A stretch of 64,000 bases of DNA from Clostridiales bacterium (GTDB lineage Bacteria; Bacillota; Clostridia; Peptostreptococcales; Acidaminobacteraceae), in contig JAEIOD010000003.1 of assembly GCA_016342415.1 (NCBI GenBank), positions 186,001-250,000 on the forward strand. The letters are read 5' to 3'. Positions 8,802-17,210 of this stretch are shown piece after piece (positions within the stretch are counted from its first letter, which is position 1; each line of letters starts with the position of its first letter). The notes beneath the pieces were generated by a model. The model saw nothing but the letters and a program-made list of their open reading frames with translations, was not told where the DNA came from and did not search any database. The position numbers and the translations under genes are program-made.

Positions 8802-9695
8802 ATGACTAATAATCCAATAATAGCCTATGTTGAGAGTGCAATCAATTATATTGAAGAGAACATAGATCAAGCTTTAACAGCAGATCTGATTGCTACAGAA
8901 AATATGATTTCCAAGTCACATCTGCAACGGATATTCAAGACCGTAACAGGACAGAGTTTGATGGACTACGTTCGTTCTAGAAAGCTAAGTCGTTGTCTTG
9001 TAGAACTGATAGATTCAGACCTTACAGTTGTCGACATTGCTTTGAAATACGGTTATGACTATGAACAGTCTTTCTCAAGAGCATTTAAAAGCAAGTTTGG
9101 CATTTCACCACATTTTTTCAGAAATTCAACAATTGGGGCCAATATAACTCCTAAAATGGATTTGTCATTTATAATAGATCTGAAAGACTCACTCATAGCA
9201 AAACCTAAATTTGTTAAGTTACCGGCATTTCAGATAGGTGGTATTACTCATAGAGTAACAATCAAAGAGAAGTTTAAAAATAAACCGACGGATATTGGTC
9301 ATGAATTTTTCTATAATAAAAGGTTGTTGATTGATAAACCTAAGAATCCGACTGTGTATTACGGATATACAATGGAGGATTTTGAAAGAGAGGAATCAAG
9401 TAAATACTTTACTGGAGTGGAAATTGATGAACATACTATTTTACCTGAAGGATTTCAATGCATAGATATTGCCGAAAATAATTACATCATGTTCAAATTG
9501 ATTGGAAATTTCCCCGCATCAGAGATTACTTGGAAACATTTAGATGAAATATGGACTTTCCGAGATTTTTACATGGAGAAGTACCATGGCATTACAGAAA
9601 GGATATATGGCTATTTCGAGTATATTGATGAGACTGTTTGTGACGATAATTATTGTGAATTGGACTTGTATGTCCCTATTGGCAATATTAATTAA
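8802..9695 (+). CDS. AraC-family regulator with C-terminal GyrI-like effector domain
   Basis: The first 110 residues form a pair of AraC helix-turn-helix motifs, with LIATENMISKSHLQRIFK and VDIALKYGYDYEQSFSRAFKSKFGISPHFFR recognisable. Residues from about 140 form a GyrI-like/SOUL-type ligand domain ending in DLYVPIG. DNA-binding domain first and GyrI domain last matches the Rob/BmrR-like class that senses lipophilic or toxic compounds. The neighbouring GNAT gene at 9759 begins 63 bases later and may be a target. AAGGAAGTG precedes the ATG. Confidence 0.88.
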   Translation: MTNNPIIAYVESAINYIEENIDQALTADLIATENMISKSHLQRIFKTVTGQSLMDYVRSRKLSRCLVELIDSDLTVVDIALKYGYDYEQSFSRAFKSKFGISPHFFRNSTIGANITPKMDLSFIIDLKDSLIAKPKFVKLPAFQIGGITHRVTIKEKFKNKPTDIGHEFFYNKRLLIDKPKNPTVYYGYTMEDFEREESSKYFTGVEIDEHTILPEGFQCIDIAENNYIMFKLIGNFPASEITWKHLDEIWTFRDFYMEKYHGITERIYGYFEYIDETVCDDNYCELDLYVPIGNIN

Positions 9696-9758
9696 AATTT
9701 ATATTGCAGTTGTAGAATAATAAGTAGGATAGTTATTTTATAATTAAAGGAGAAAACA

Positions 9759-10301
9759 GTGATAAAAATTAGAGAATTAATGGAAGCAGATATGCAACAA
9801 GCCATAGAATTGAAGGTTTTGTGTTGGACTGAAGAGTTGGCTGGTAAGGCTGAAAATACACTTTCTGTTTCGAAGGAATTGGACTCATGGGTAGATTGGA
9901 TGAATACAGCAAAGGAAAACAAAGATATACGTTTGTTGATTGGGGCATTTGAAGATGATAAGATGCTTGCTGTTGCTTTTGGTAGTTTTGCAGAGACTGA
10001 TGACATACCAGAAAAAGGGATGGAACTGAACGGTCTATGGGTATACCCTGACCAACGAAATAAGGGCATTTCTCTCAAAATGCTTGATTATATGATAGAT
10101 TTTTACTTGGATAAAGGTATGGAAAAGATGGTCATATATAATCTTCATCATTCGCCATCCAATGGATTTTATCAAAATTTCGGTGCGCAGTTAACCGCAC
10201 AAATACCTCAAATGGGTGGTAAGCTTTTGGTAGATATTTTTTTATCAGATATGTTGTTAATGAAAAAGAACATAGAATCGTCGCTTAAGAAATATGTATA
10301 G
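9759..10301 (+). CDS. GNAT-family N-acetyltransferase
   Basis: The 180-residue protein should transfer an acetyl group from acetyl-CoA. The core strand and pyrophosphate loop read LNGLWVYPDQRNKGISLKML, with NKGIS as a variant of the Q/R-x-x-G-x-G/A loop. The C-terminal HHSPSNGFYQNFGAQ matches GNAT motif B. It starts at GTG 9759 with AAAGGAG at 9747-9753. It follows the AraC/GyrI regulator closely and is a possible member of that regulon. The substrate is unknown. Confidence 0.85.
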   Translation: MIKIRELMEADMQQAIELKVLCWTEELAGKAENTLSVSKELDSWVDWMNTAKENKDIRLLIGAFEDDKMLAVAFGSFAETDDIPEKGMELNGLWVYPDQRNKGISLKMLDYMIDFYLDKGMEKMVIYNLHHSPSNGFYQNFGAQLTAQIPQMGGKLLVDIFLSDMLLMKKNIESSLKKYV

Positions 10302-10336
10302 AGTAAGAAATAATATACTTAAAAAGTAATCCTCTA

Positions 10337-10367
10337 ATGAATGTGATTCATAATGAATCACATTCAT
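10337..10367. repeat. Perfect 14-bp inverted repeat without a T-run
   Basis: ATGAATGTGATTCA at 10337-10350 pairs perfectly with 10354-10367 around the loop TAA. No poly-T follows, so a weak terminator, a protein-binding site or a transcript-stabilising hairpin are all possible. Confidence 0.6.
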
Positions 10368-10542
10368 CTCTATAATGTCATTAACTTTTAATCTTATAAT
10401 CTATGAATGAAATAACGATGATCTAACGAGAACACTATTTGACTTTCGGTTAGATGGTGTTTCTATATTTTTGACATTCACTTGTTAAGTTTCAAATAGG
10501 AGTATAATATTTATTTTCCTTCAGTTCATTGAAAATATTTCA

Positions 10543-10614
10543 TTTCGATATCTATCGAAACATATTGACAACTATAAAAACAGATGCTAATATTTGTTTA
10601 GATGAATATCGAAA
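10543..10614 (+). promoter_or_regulatory. Promoter and palindromic operator of the ArsR-DUF2087 operon
   Basis: A near-consensus sigma-A promoter reads TTGACA at 10565-10570, a 17-base spacer, and TAATAT at 10588-10593. Just upstream, TTTCGATA (10543-10550) and TATCGAAA (10553-10560) form a perfect palindrome with a 2-base centre. A further half-site TATCGAAA lies at 10607-10614, just past the expected start of transcription. The arrangement suggests repression by a dimer bridging or flanking the promoter. The ArsR-type protein encoded in the operon is the obvious candidate, by inference. Confidence 0.75.
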
Positions 10615-10631
10615 TGAATTAGGAGGATATT

Positions 10632-11024
10632 ATGATAGAGAAGATAAAAATAGAATTTTTTAGAGAATTAAGTAAAATGGCTGAAGAGATAGATGCTCAA
10701 ATCATATTCTTAAAAGAGGAAGATAGAAGTGACGAATCAAATCTTGAGAAAGTGAAACTGAATGTTTTGGACATATTCAAACAGATGTTTGATGTGAGTT
10801 ATAGAAAAGTATTCAATCCAGGAAATAGAAATGATGAAACAGTGAAACTTTCAGAATTCAAAAGAACCTATTTGGAGTTTTATGATAAGATTCCAAACAA
10901 CTGGTATGAGAGTCTCACTCTTGCAAAGAAGAATGATGATTTTGAAAAGGTTCTAGTAGAAGAACTTAAAATTGAAACAATGAAAAAAGTGAGAACATGT
11001 TTTGATAAGTGCTGGGAGGTGTAG
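10632..11024 (+). CDS. Unrecognised 130-residue helical protein, first gene of the ArsR-DUF2087 operon
   Basis: I do not recognise this family. The sequence is charged, soluble and predicted mostly helical, with no signal peptide, membrane segment or cysteine cluster. Its 5' end follows TTAGGAGGATATT, a very strong ribosome site. Its stop is two bases before the next ATG, and the Shine-Dalgarno of the ArsR-DUF2087 gene lies within its last codons, so the two should be translated together. That suggests it works with, or is controlled by, that regulator. Confidence 0.7.
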   Translation: MIEKIKIEFFRELSKMAEEIDAQIIFLKEEDRSDESNLEKVKLNVLDIFKQMFDVSYRKVFNPGNRNDETVKLSEFKRTYLEFYDKIPNNWYESLTLAKKNDDFEKVLVEELKIETMKKVRTCFDKCWEV

Positions 11025-11026
11025 AA

Positions 11027-11584
11027 ATGTTTGATGATTCCATCAGGATTTTCAAATGTCTATCCGATAAATCAAGGCTTAGGATTGTCAATAACCTCTT
11101 GAAGGAACCAATGTATGTGGAGCTTCTTTCAGAACGATTGGATCTAGCAGCTTCTACGGTATCATTTCATCTAAAAAAACTAGAGGCAATAGGTCTTGTA
11201 AGTGCAGAAAAGGAACAGTATTACATTGTTTATACTCTAAACAAAGACATATTGAATACACGTCTTTTAGATTTGGTCAAGGCAAAGGACGATGAAGAAG
11301 AGGACCAGGAAATAAGGCAGGAAGAGTATACAGAAAATATAATAAAAAACTTTTTTGAGTACGGAAAGTTAAAAAGCATACCGGTTCAGAGGAAAAAACG
11401 ACTTGTTGTATTGAATGAAATCATTAAAGCTTTTGAATACAACAAGGACTACACAGAAAAGGAAGTCAATAGTCTTATATCAGAGTATCATCATGATTTC
11501 TGTACTCTAAGAAGAGAGCTTGTCGTTGAGAATTTGATTTCAAGGAATAAAGGAATATATATAAGAACACAGGAGGGAAAATGA
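11027..11584 (+). CDS. ArsR-type winged-helix regulator fused to DUF2087
   Basis: The N-terminal 80 residues are an ArsR winged helix (IFKCLSDKSRLRIVNNLL, AASTVSFHLKKLEAIGLV). After an acidic linker, residues from about 115 form a DUF2087 domain (RKKRLVVLNEIIKAFEYNKDYTEKEVN, then DFCTLRRELVVENL). DUF2087 is a small helical C-terminal unit of unknown ligand found in bacterial regulators. I start it at ATG 11027, with GGGAGGTG at 11014-11021. No ArsR metal-binding Cys pair is evident. It overlaps the M29 peptidase gene start by four bases. It probably autoregulates through the 10543-10614 palindromes. Confidence 0.88.
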   Translation: MFDDSIRIFKCLSDKSRLRIVNNLLKEPMYVELLSERLDLAASTVSFHLKKLEAIGLVSAEKEQYYIVYTLNKDILNTRLLDLVKAKDDEEEDQEIRQEEYTENIIKNFFEYGKLKSIPVQRKKRLVVLNEIIKAFEYNKDYTEKEVNSLISEYHHDFCTLRRELVVENLISRNKGIYIRTQEGK

Positions 11585-12603
11585 ATTTTATAGACAGCAT
11601 ACATCATATTGCAAAAGGTTTTGAGTTTGAAAAGGGCGAAATCGTATTATTACATTTCTTTGGAGATAACAGAGATTTAGATGTTTTAGATAAATTGGCA
11701 ATAGAAATTGGAAAGAGTGGGGCGGTACCTATGAAATTCCAGCAATCGAGAGAGTTTGTTAAAGATTACTATTCGGCAGTGGACAAGGAAAACCTAACAT
11801 TTCCTGAGAAGTATTTTGATGTATTTAAAATTGCGGATTCTGTCATTGATATATGTATGTATCCAGTTCCAGCACCTCATAAAGAATTTCCTAGAGATAA
11901 AATGGATGAGTATCGACAAAATATGATGAACACAATGAGAAGTATTATGCCAGATAAGAAATATTATATTCAGCTAAGAGTTCCAACGAAAGAAAATGCA
12001 GCAGCTGAAGGTCTTGAGTTTTCAGTTTATGAAAAGGCGATGTTAGATGCCTTCAATATTGACTATGTAAAACTGAAAGAAAAGTCTAAAGAAGTCATTA
12101 AAGGTTTTGAAGGTGTTAAGAAGGTTGAAATATATACTGGAAAAGATAGTCGCCTTCAGTTTGATATAACTGAAAGACCATGGCACCGAGATGATGGTTT
12201 TGGAGACTTGCCGTGTGGTGAAGTATATGTAGCACCAGTTGAGGAATCTGTTAATGGTGACATCATAATACCAAAGGCGTTTTTAAACGGTGACAGACTT
12301 GAGAATATAACTTTGTCATTTGAAAACGGAGTCCTGGTATCCTCATCTCATCAATTGATTATAGAACATGCATCTCAATTTCCAGGGGATTCAAATGTAT
12401 TTGCAGAGTTCGGTATCGGACTTAATGAAAATGTTAAGGACCTTCTAGGATATGCATTAATTGATGAGAAATGTAGCGAGACGATGCACATAGCGATAGG
12501 TATGAATGATATGTTCGGTGGTAAGAATTCATCACCCTTTCATATGGATTTCATATTCAAACCCACAAGAGTTATGATAGATCACATGGAATTTAAATTA
12601 TAG
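11581..12603 (+). CDS. M29-like (leucyl) aminopeptidase
   Basis: The 340-residue protein resembles M29 thermophilic-type aminopeptidases, dinuclear metal exopeptidases of the cytoplasm. Family landmarks are LPCGEVYVAP (metal-binding Glu), EFGIGLNENV (second Glu region), ETMHIAIG (His) and SPFHMDFIF (His/Asp near the C-terminus). Length is slightly short of the usual 370-410. The ATGA overlap with the ArsR-DUF2087 gene means they are translationally coupled, so expression should be under that regulator. The natural substrate is unknown. Confidence 0.82.
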   Translation: MNFIDSIHHIAKGFEFEKGEIVLLHFFGDNRDLDVLDKLAIEIGKSGAVPMKFQQSREFVKDYYSAVDKENLTFPEKYFDVFKIADSVIDICMYPVPAPHKEFPRDKMDEYRQNMMNTMRSIMPDKKYYIQLRVPTKENAAAEGLEFSVYEKAMLDAFNIDYVKLKEKSKEVIKGFEGVKKVEIYTGKDSRLQFDITERPWHRDDGFGDLPCGEVYVAPVEESVNGDIIIPKAFLNGDRLENITLSFENGVLVSSSHQLIIEHASQFPGDSNVFAEFGIGLNENVKDLLGYALIDEKCSETMHIAIGMNDMFGGKNSSPFHMDFIFKPTRVMIDHMEFKL

Positions 12604-12857
12604 GAAAAAAAAATACTCTAGTATAATCATAAAGACATGTCAAAATTTGCTTGGTTTCATTCAATAATCACTAATTGAGTTGAATCAAAACGGAAAATAT
12701 ACTCTGCTAAAAAACTTTGATACACAACTAACAGAAATCAGCATGCGATTGTGGGATAAATTTTGCTTGATACATGAGAGTAATTAAATTAAAATAAGTA
12801 AGAATGAACCATATTTTAAGTGTGTACTATTTGAGTGTAAAGTAGAGAGGAATTTTG

Positions 12858-13130
12858 ATGAATTTAGCGAAAAAACTGATAATAAAAAGCTATACAAAAG
12901 ATTACTACATAGCTAAACTTGATGAGATTGAAACAATAAGAATGAAAACGAGCCTGAAAAATGAGTTTACAAGTATTGTAAGGTTCGTATTATCATATAT
13001 GTGGCTTCATTTTTATACTTCAATCATAGACTTTTTTATAAACACATTTATAGTATTGGGGTTAGTAATCATCAAATTTTCTATTTTTGTTGTTATATTT
13101 CTCATAGTTCTTGGGATAAATAAATTTTAG
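12858..13130 (+). CDS. Small membrane protein, unrecognised
   Basis: The protein is 90 residues. The first 40 are basic and soluble, and two hydrophobic stretches follow at about residues 43-60 and 63-88. AGAGAGG lies seven bases before ATG 12858; the TTG immediately before it is less likely. No family was recognised. It is isolated from its neighbours and has an apparently long 3' untranslated region up to the terminator at 13316-13369. Confidence 0.55.
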   Translation: MNLAKKLIIKSYTKDYYIAKLDEIETIRMKTSLKNEFTSIVRFVLSYMWLHFYTSIIDFFINTFIVLGLVIIKFSIFVVIFLIVLGINKF

Positions 13131-13643
13131 ACTCTTTATTAAAGATATACATATTTATGATATTGAGAATGAATTTTGCTAAGAAGGATATTATATAAGA
13201 GAACTAAAGAAGATATTTTTAACGTATAATGATTCATAAAGTAAAACCACAGTCATATGATGTGAGTTGAAGCATATCACAAGTGAACAATAAATTACTT
13301 TAGTAAAACAATAAGAACATGTCAGAATTAAGGAATTATCATTTTCCTTTAAATTGACATGTTTTTTTTATGTTTATAATAGAACTATTTTGAGTTCCAG
13401 TATTTATTTAATCAGGATAAATGTGATTAAAAATGTTATGGTCTTTAGGTAGTCCTATTGATATAATTTAATATAGCTTGTTTGATCAATTATGACATCT
13501 TGCATGTGACATTTATTATCAAAATTAATGAAATGGTTTTGTTTAAAATGATAAGTAAATTATGAAATCCTAATGAAAGGGAAATTATAAATCATGGGAT
13601 TTCTTTTCGTTCAAGCTGAGTACTGACAACGGATAAGGAGTTT
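13131..13643. other. Intergenic region holding a long terminator, no gene seen
   Basis: The 513-base gap contains the terminator at 13316-13369 but no frame with a ribosome site. Near 13565-13608 there is a weak dyad (GAAATCC with GGATTTC), too loosely spaced to call. Confidence 0.45.
13316..13369 (+). terminator. Long-stem intrinsic terminator
   Basis: A 20-base arm at 13316-13335 pairs with 13344-13363 (a few mismatches in the middle) around TTATCATT, followed by a run of T residues. It lies about 190 bases after the small membrane protein gene. Confidence 0.75.
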
Positions 13644-14381
13644 ATGATGATAACAGATGAAAATGTAATGCTTTCTATTGAAAACTTTTCAAAAGTATAT
13701 AAAGGTAACAAGAAGGCTGTCGACAATTTGAGTTTAAAGATTAACTCTGGGGATATTTATGGTTTTATCGGGCATAATGGAGCAGGAAAAACAACTACTA
13801 TAAAATCTATTGTTGGCATTTTAGAGTTTGAAGAAGGAGAAATATTTATTGATGGGAAATCAATAAAAAAAGAACCGATTAAATGCAAATCTGTATTGGC
13901 CTATATTCCTGATAATCCTGACTTATATGAACATTTAACAGGCATACAATACTTAAATTTTACCAGCGATATTTGTTCGATTGGTAAAAGTGATAGAGAG
14001 GAAAGAATAAAAAAACATGCGGAATTGTTTGAAATTCAAGGTGTGCTTGGTAATTTAATATCTTCCTATTCACACGGTATGAAACAAAAATTAGCAATTA
14101 TATCAGCATTTATTCGTAAACCAAAGTTATTAATTTTAGATGAACCTTTCGTTGGTCTGGATCCTAAAGCAGCTTTACATCTAAAAAACATGATGCATAA
14201 AATGTGCAAAGAGGGAGGGGCAATATTCTTCTCAACTCATGTTTTGGATGTTGTTGAAAAGTTATGTAACAAGATTGCAATGATTAAATCGGGAGAGTTG
14301 ATTGCATGTGGAGAAACTAAAGATATAATCATGAATCGAACACTTGAAGATATATTTATGGAGGCAACTGGTTATGAATAA
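13644..14381 (+). CDS. ABC transporter ATP-binding protein
   Basis: This is the nucleotide-binding subunit of an ABC exporter. Walker A is GHNGAGKT at residues 43-50, the signature reads SYSHGMKQK (SHG instead of SGG), Walker B is LLILDEP near 163-169, and the switch His is in FFSTHVLD. AAGGAG precedes the ATG. Its last codons overlap the start of the permease gene (TATGAATAA), so the two form one unit. The 245-residue length and short C-terminus fit the type that works with an ABC-2-like permease. The cargo is unknown. Confidence 0.93.
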   Translation: MMITDENVMLSIENFSKVYKGNKKAVDNLSLKINSGDIYGFIGHNGAGKTTTIKSIVGILEFEEGEIFIDGKSIKKEPIKCKSVLAYIPDNPDLYEHLTGIQYLNFTSDICSIGKSDREERIKKHAELFEIQGVLGNLISSYSHGMKQKLAIISAFIRKPKLLILDEPFVGLDPKAALHLKNMMHKMCKEGGAIFFSTHVLDVVEKLCNKIAMIKSGELIACGETKDIIMNRTLEDIFMEATGYE

Positions 14382-15954
14382 TAAAAGTCTATTACTTTTA
14401 AAAATTCAGTTGCTCAGCCTGTTTGGATTCAATGAGATTAGATATTCCGACAATAAAAGGCAAAAACGAACCTTACTACTTAATGCTGTTGGTATTCTAG
14501 TGGTTGGAATATTCTTAGGAGTCTATTGTTTTTTATCAGCAATTTCACTACAGAAAGGAGGAATGGGCGATATCATTCCTGCTTATGCATTGACCTCAGC
14601 CAGTATCATTATAATCGTACTTACAGTATTTAAAACAAATGGTATCTTATTTGGATTCAAAGATTATGATATGGTCATGTCTCTGCCGGTAAAAGTAAGT
14701 TCTATCGTCATAAGTAGATTCTTAATGGTATATATATTAAATGTATTTGTTGCTTTGATATTAACGCTACCAATGGGAATCGTTTATGGATCAAATGTAA
14801 CCAATGGGTATATATCGGTTCTGATGATGTCAATCAGTTTATTAACAATACCGTTAATCCCGATGACACTTGCCTTTACAATAGGAACACTTATATTACT
14901 TATATCTTCAAAATTTAAACACAAGAACATTGCAGTAACCATACTTTCCTTCGCTTTAGTTCTTGGTGTCATCTATCTTAATTTTAAGAATAGAGGTGAA
15001 ATCCAAATGGAAGATTTAGCTACTATAAGTGCTTCTCTTGTGAAGCAAATGTATACTATCTATCCAATTGCCGAACTATATGCCAATGCGATTTTAAATC
15101 ATAATATAGCTCATTTAATTTTATTCGTATCAATATCTATTACTATGTTCCTTGCTTTTGTAAGATTAGTATCTTCAAAGTTCTGTGAAATTAATACAGG
15201 CATGATGACCAACAATACAAAAGACAATTACCAAGTAGAGAAGTTGCAAATCTCATCACCATTTATTGCCTTGTATAAAAAAGAGCTCAAGCGGTACTTT
15301 ATGTCAACGATATATGTTTTAAACACAAGTATTGGTATTTTGTTGCTGTTTGTTCTAACGGTCATAATCGGAGTATTTGGGATTGACTTACTTGAAACAC
15401 AGATGAAGGTATCGGGTTTAGAAAAAATAATATCGACAGGTGGTCCGATGATTATTTCGGTAATGCTTATTATGAGTTGTACAACTTCTTCAGCTATATC
15501 ACTTGAGGGTAAAAATTTTTGGATACTTAAATCTTTGCCAATCAATATGAAACAGATCATCAACAGTAAAATTGCAGTCAATTTAACGATTTTGCTGCCA
15601 ACAACCATTTTAAGCGCAGTTGTCCTGTCGTTGAAAACGGATCAGTCTTATTTAGGAACGGTGTTACTGTTTGCAACACCGCTAACATATGCATTTTTCA
15701 TTGCAGTTTTGGGATTAAGAATCAATCTTAAGTATCCTAATTTTACATGGAAAACTGAAGCGATGGTTGTTAAACAAAGCATATCGACAATATCAACAAT
15801 GATGATTGGTTTTACAAGTATACTGGTACCTACAGTAGCCGCTTTCATTATTTGGCCAGGACACTCGGAGTACATCATTTTGATAAACACTGTTTTTATA
15901 GGAATTCTGACTCAATTGTTACACACATATATGATTAAGGTATTAGAGCACTGA
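14374..15954 (+). CDS. ABC-2-like transporter permease
   Basis: The integral membrane partner of the preceding ATPase has about 526 residues with roughly 12 hydrophobic segments. These include stretches near residues 35-55, 65-85, 110-190, 230-270 and 310-520. It resembles large duplicated ABC-2 permeases found in Bacillota next to lone ATPases. ATG 14374 overlaps the ATPase stop and is served by GGAGG at 14360-14364; the upstream in-frame ATG 14344 lies inside the ATPase frame without its own site. Export of a lipid, peptide or drug is inference. Confidence 0.85.
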   Translation: MNNKSLLLLKIQLLSLFGFNEIRYSDNKRQKRTLLLNAVGILVVGIFLGVYCFLSAISLQKGGMGDIIPAYALTSASIIIIVLTVFKTNGILFGFKDYDMVMSLPVKVSSIVISRFLMVYILNVFVALILTLPMGIVYGSNVTNGYISVLMMSISLLTIPLIPMTLAFTIGTLILLISSKFKHKNIAVTILSFALVLGVIYLNFKNRGEIQMEDLATISASLVKQMYTIYPIAELYANAILNHNIAHLILFVSISITMFLAFVRLVSSKFCEINTGMMTNNTKDNYQVEKLQISSPFIALYKKELKRYFMSTIYVLNTSIGILLLFVLTVIIGVFGIDLLETQMKVSGLEKIISTGGPMIISVMLIMSCTTSSAISLEGKNFWILKSLPINMKQIINSKIAVNLTILLPTTILSAVVLSLKTDQSYLGTVLLFATPLTYAFFIAVLGLRINLKYPNFTWKTEAMVVKQSISTISTMMIGFTSILVPTVAAFIIWPGHSEYIILINTVFIGILTQLLHTYMIKVLEH

Positions 15955-16008
15955 GACTGAATGATTATATTTTCTATGAAATGAAGACGTTATATTAACA
16001 TTTAAGAG

Positions 16009-17106
16009 GTGAATTTCATTATTAAAATAAGACTCAAGAAAAAAAATGTCATGATTATATTATTATTAGCGATTGTCTTCTTTCCTTCTTACACACCAAA
16101 GATAAGAGATGGTAAATTTCATGTAGTTGAAAACAGTATTGTTGAATTATCCTCAATTGAAATAGGTGGTATTGAGCAAACCATTATGATAAGAGGATTT
16201 GATAAAGAAAAACCAATCGTATTGTTTTTACATGGTGGGCCAGGTTATTCTTTCATAAGTTATGCTAGACACTATCAAACGGAGTTAGAAAGAGACTTCG
16301 TTGTAGTTAACTGGGATCAGAGAGGTTCAGGAAAATCGTATTCGTCAGATATTGATAGATTGACTATGAACCAAGAGCAGTTAGAAAACGATACTTTGGA
16401 GTTGATAGACTATCTGCTATACAGGTTTGATAGAGAAAAAATTTATGTAGTAGGACATTCATGGGGGACGGTTCTAGGTATTGAAACCATAAAGAATGCA
16501 CCTGAGAAAGTTATCGCTTATATCGGTATAGGACAAGTCGTAGATGATCTTGAAGGAGAGATTATTTCATATGACTATGTGTTTGAAAAGGCTTTAGCTG
16601 ACAATAATCAAAAAGCTTTAAATGAACTGAAAGAAATTGGCGAACCACCCTATGAAAATAGCAAAACGGATACCTTTGTTCAAAGAAAATGGTTAAAGGA
16701 ATACGGTGGTTACGAAACAGAAGTAATCACTTTAAATCAAATCATAAAAGGAATATTATTCTCGCCAGAATATTCTTGGTTTGACGGTATTAAGTTTTTA
16801 AGGGGAAATACATTTTCTATAGAAACACTATTTTTAAATCGTGAAAAATCTGACTTTAGAGAGAAATATACCCGGTTTGAAGTCCCGGTATATTTCTGTG
16901 CGGGTAGGTATGACTACAATACACCATCGACACTTGTAGAAGCGTATTATAATATTATTGAAGCACCGAAGAAAAACTTTTACTGGTTTGAAAAATCAGC
17001 TCATGAACCTCACTTGGTAGAAGTTAAAAAATTTTCAGATATCATGAAGGAAATCTATGAAGAGACAATACATAGAGCGAATAGAAATATTAGTTTGAAT
17101 AAGTAG
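16009..17106 (+). CDS. Membrane-anchored alpha/beta hydrolase (S33 proline-iminopeptidase-like)
   Basis: The protein begins with a basic segment (KIRLKKK) and a hydrophobic anchor, followed by an alpha/beta hydrolase. Landmarks are the oxyanion motif HGGPG, the typical S33 string DQRGSGKS, the nucleophile elbow GHSWG, a candidate acid in YDYNTPS and the His of SAHEPHL. The expected enzyme hydrolyses amides or esters outside the membrane. The start is unusual: AAGAGG at 16004-16009 overlaps the only GTG (16009) but is well placed for in-frame ATT at 16018. The ATG at 16051 would remove the positive charges before the anchor. Coordinates use the GTG. Confidence 0.85.
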   Translation: MNFIIKIRLKKKNVMIILLLAIVFFPSYTPKIRDGKFHVVENSIVELSSIEIGGIEQTIMIRGFDKEKPIVLFLHGGPGYSFISYARHYQTELERDFVVVNWDQRGSGKSYSSDIDRLTMNQEQLENDTLELIDYLLYRFDREKIYVVGHSWGTVLGIETIKNAPEKVIAYIGIGQVVDDLEGEIISYDYVFEKALADNNQKALNELKEIGEPPYENSKTDTFVQRKWLKEYGGYETEVITLNQIIKGILFSPEYSWFDGIKFLRGNTFSIETLFLNREKSDFREKYTRFEVPVYFCAGRYDYNTPSTLVEAYYNIIEAPKKNFYWFEKSAHEPHLVEVKKFSDIMKEIYEETIHRANRNISLNK

Positions 17107-17210
17107 AAATCAGAAAGTCATTTATGGATCGTTCATAATAATATATATGAAAAATATAAAGTATTTGCAGTGTTAGATGATATTAGAATATTTTATTTCA
17201 AGGGGGATTA

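Noticed and set aside
9692-10078. 128-residue minus-strand frame over the GNAT gene at 9759
   Set aside because: Antisense to a GNAT with clear motifs and a good ribosome site; composition fits a shadow.
10430-10480. GAACACTA ... GTGTTTC as a terminator
   Set aside because: Pairing is short and interrupted, and it is not followed by a clean T-run.
15228-15608. 126-residue minus-strand frame inside the ABC permease gene
   Set aside because: It mirrors a hydrophobic + strand gene, has no ribosome site, and shows no family features.
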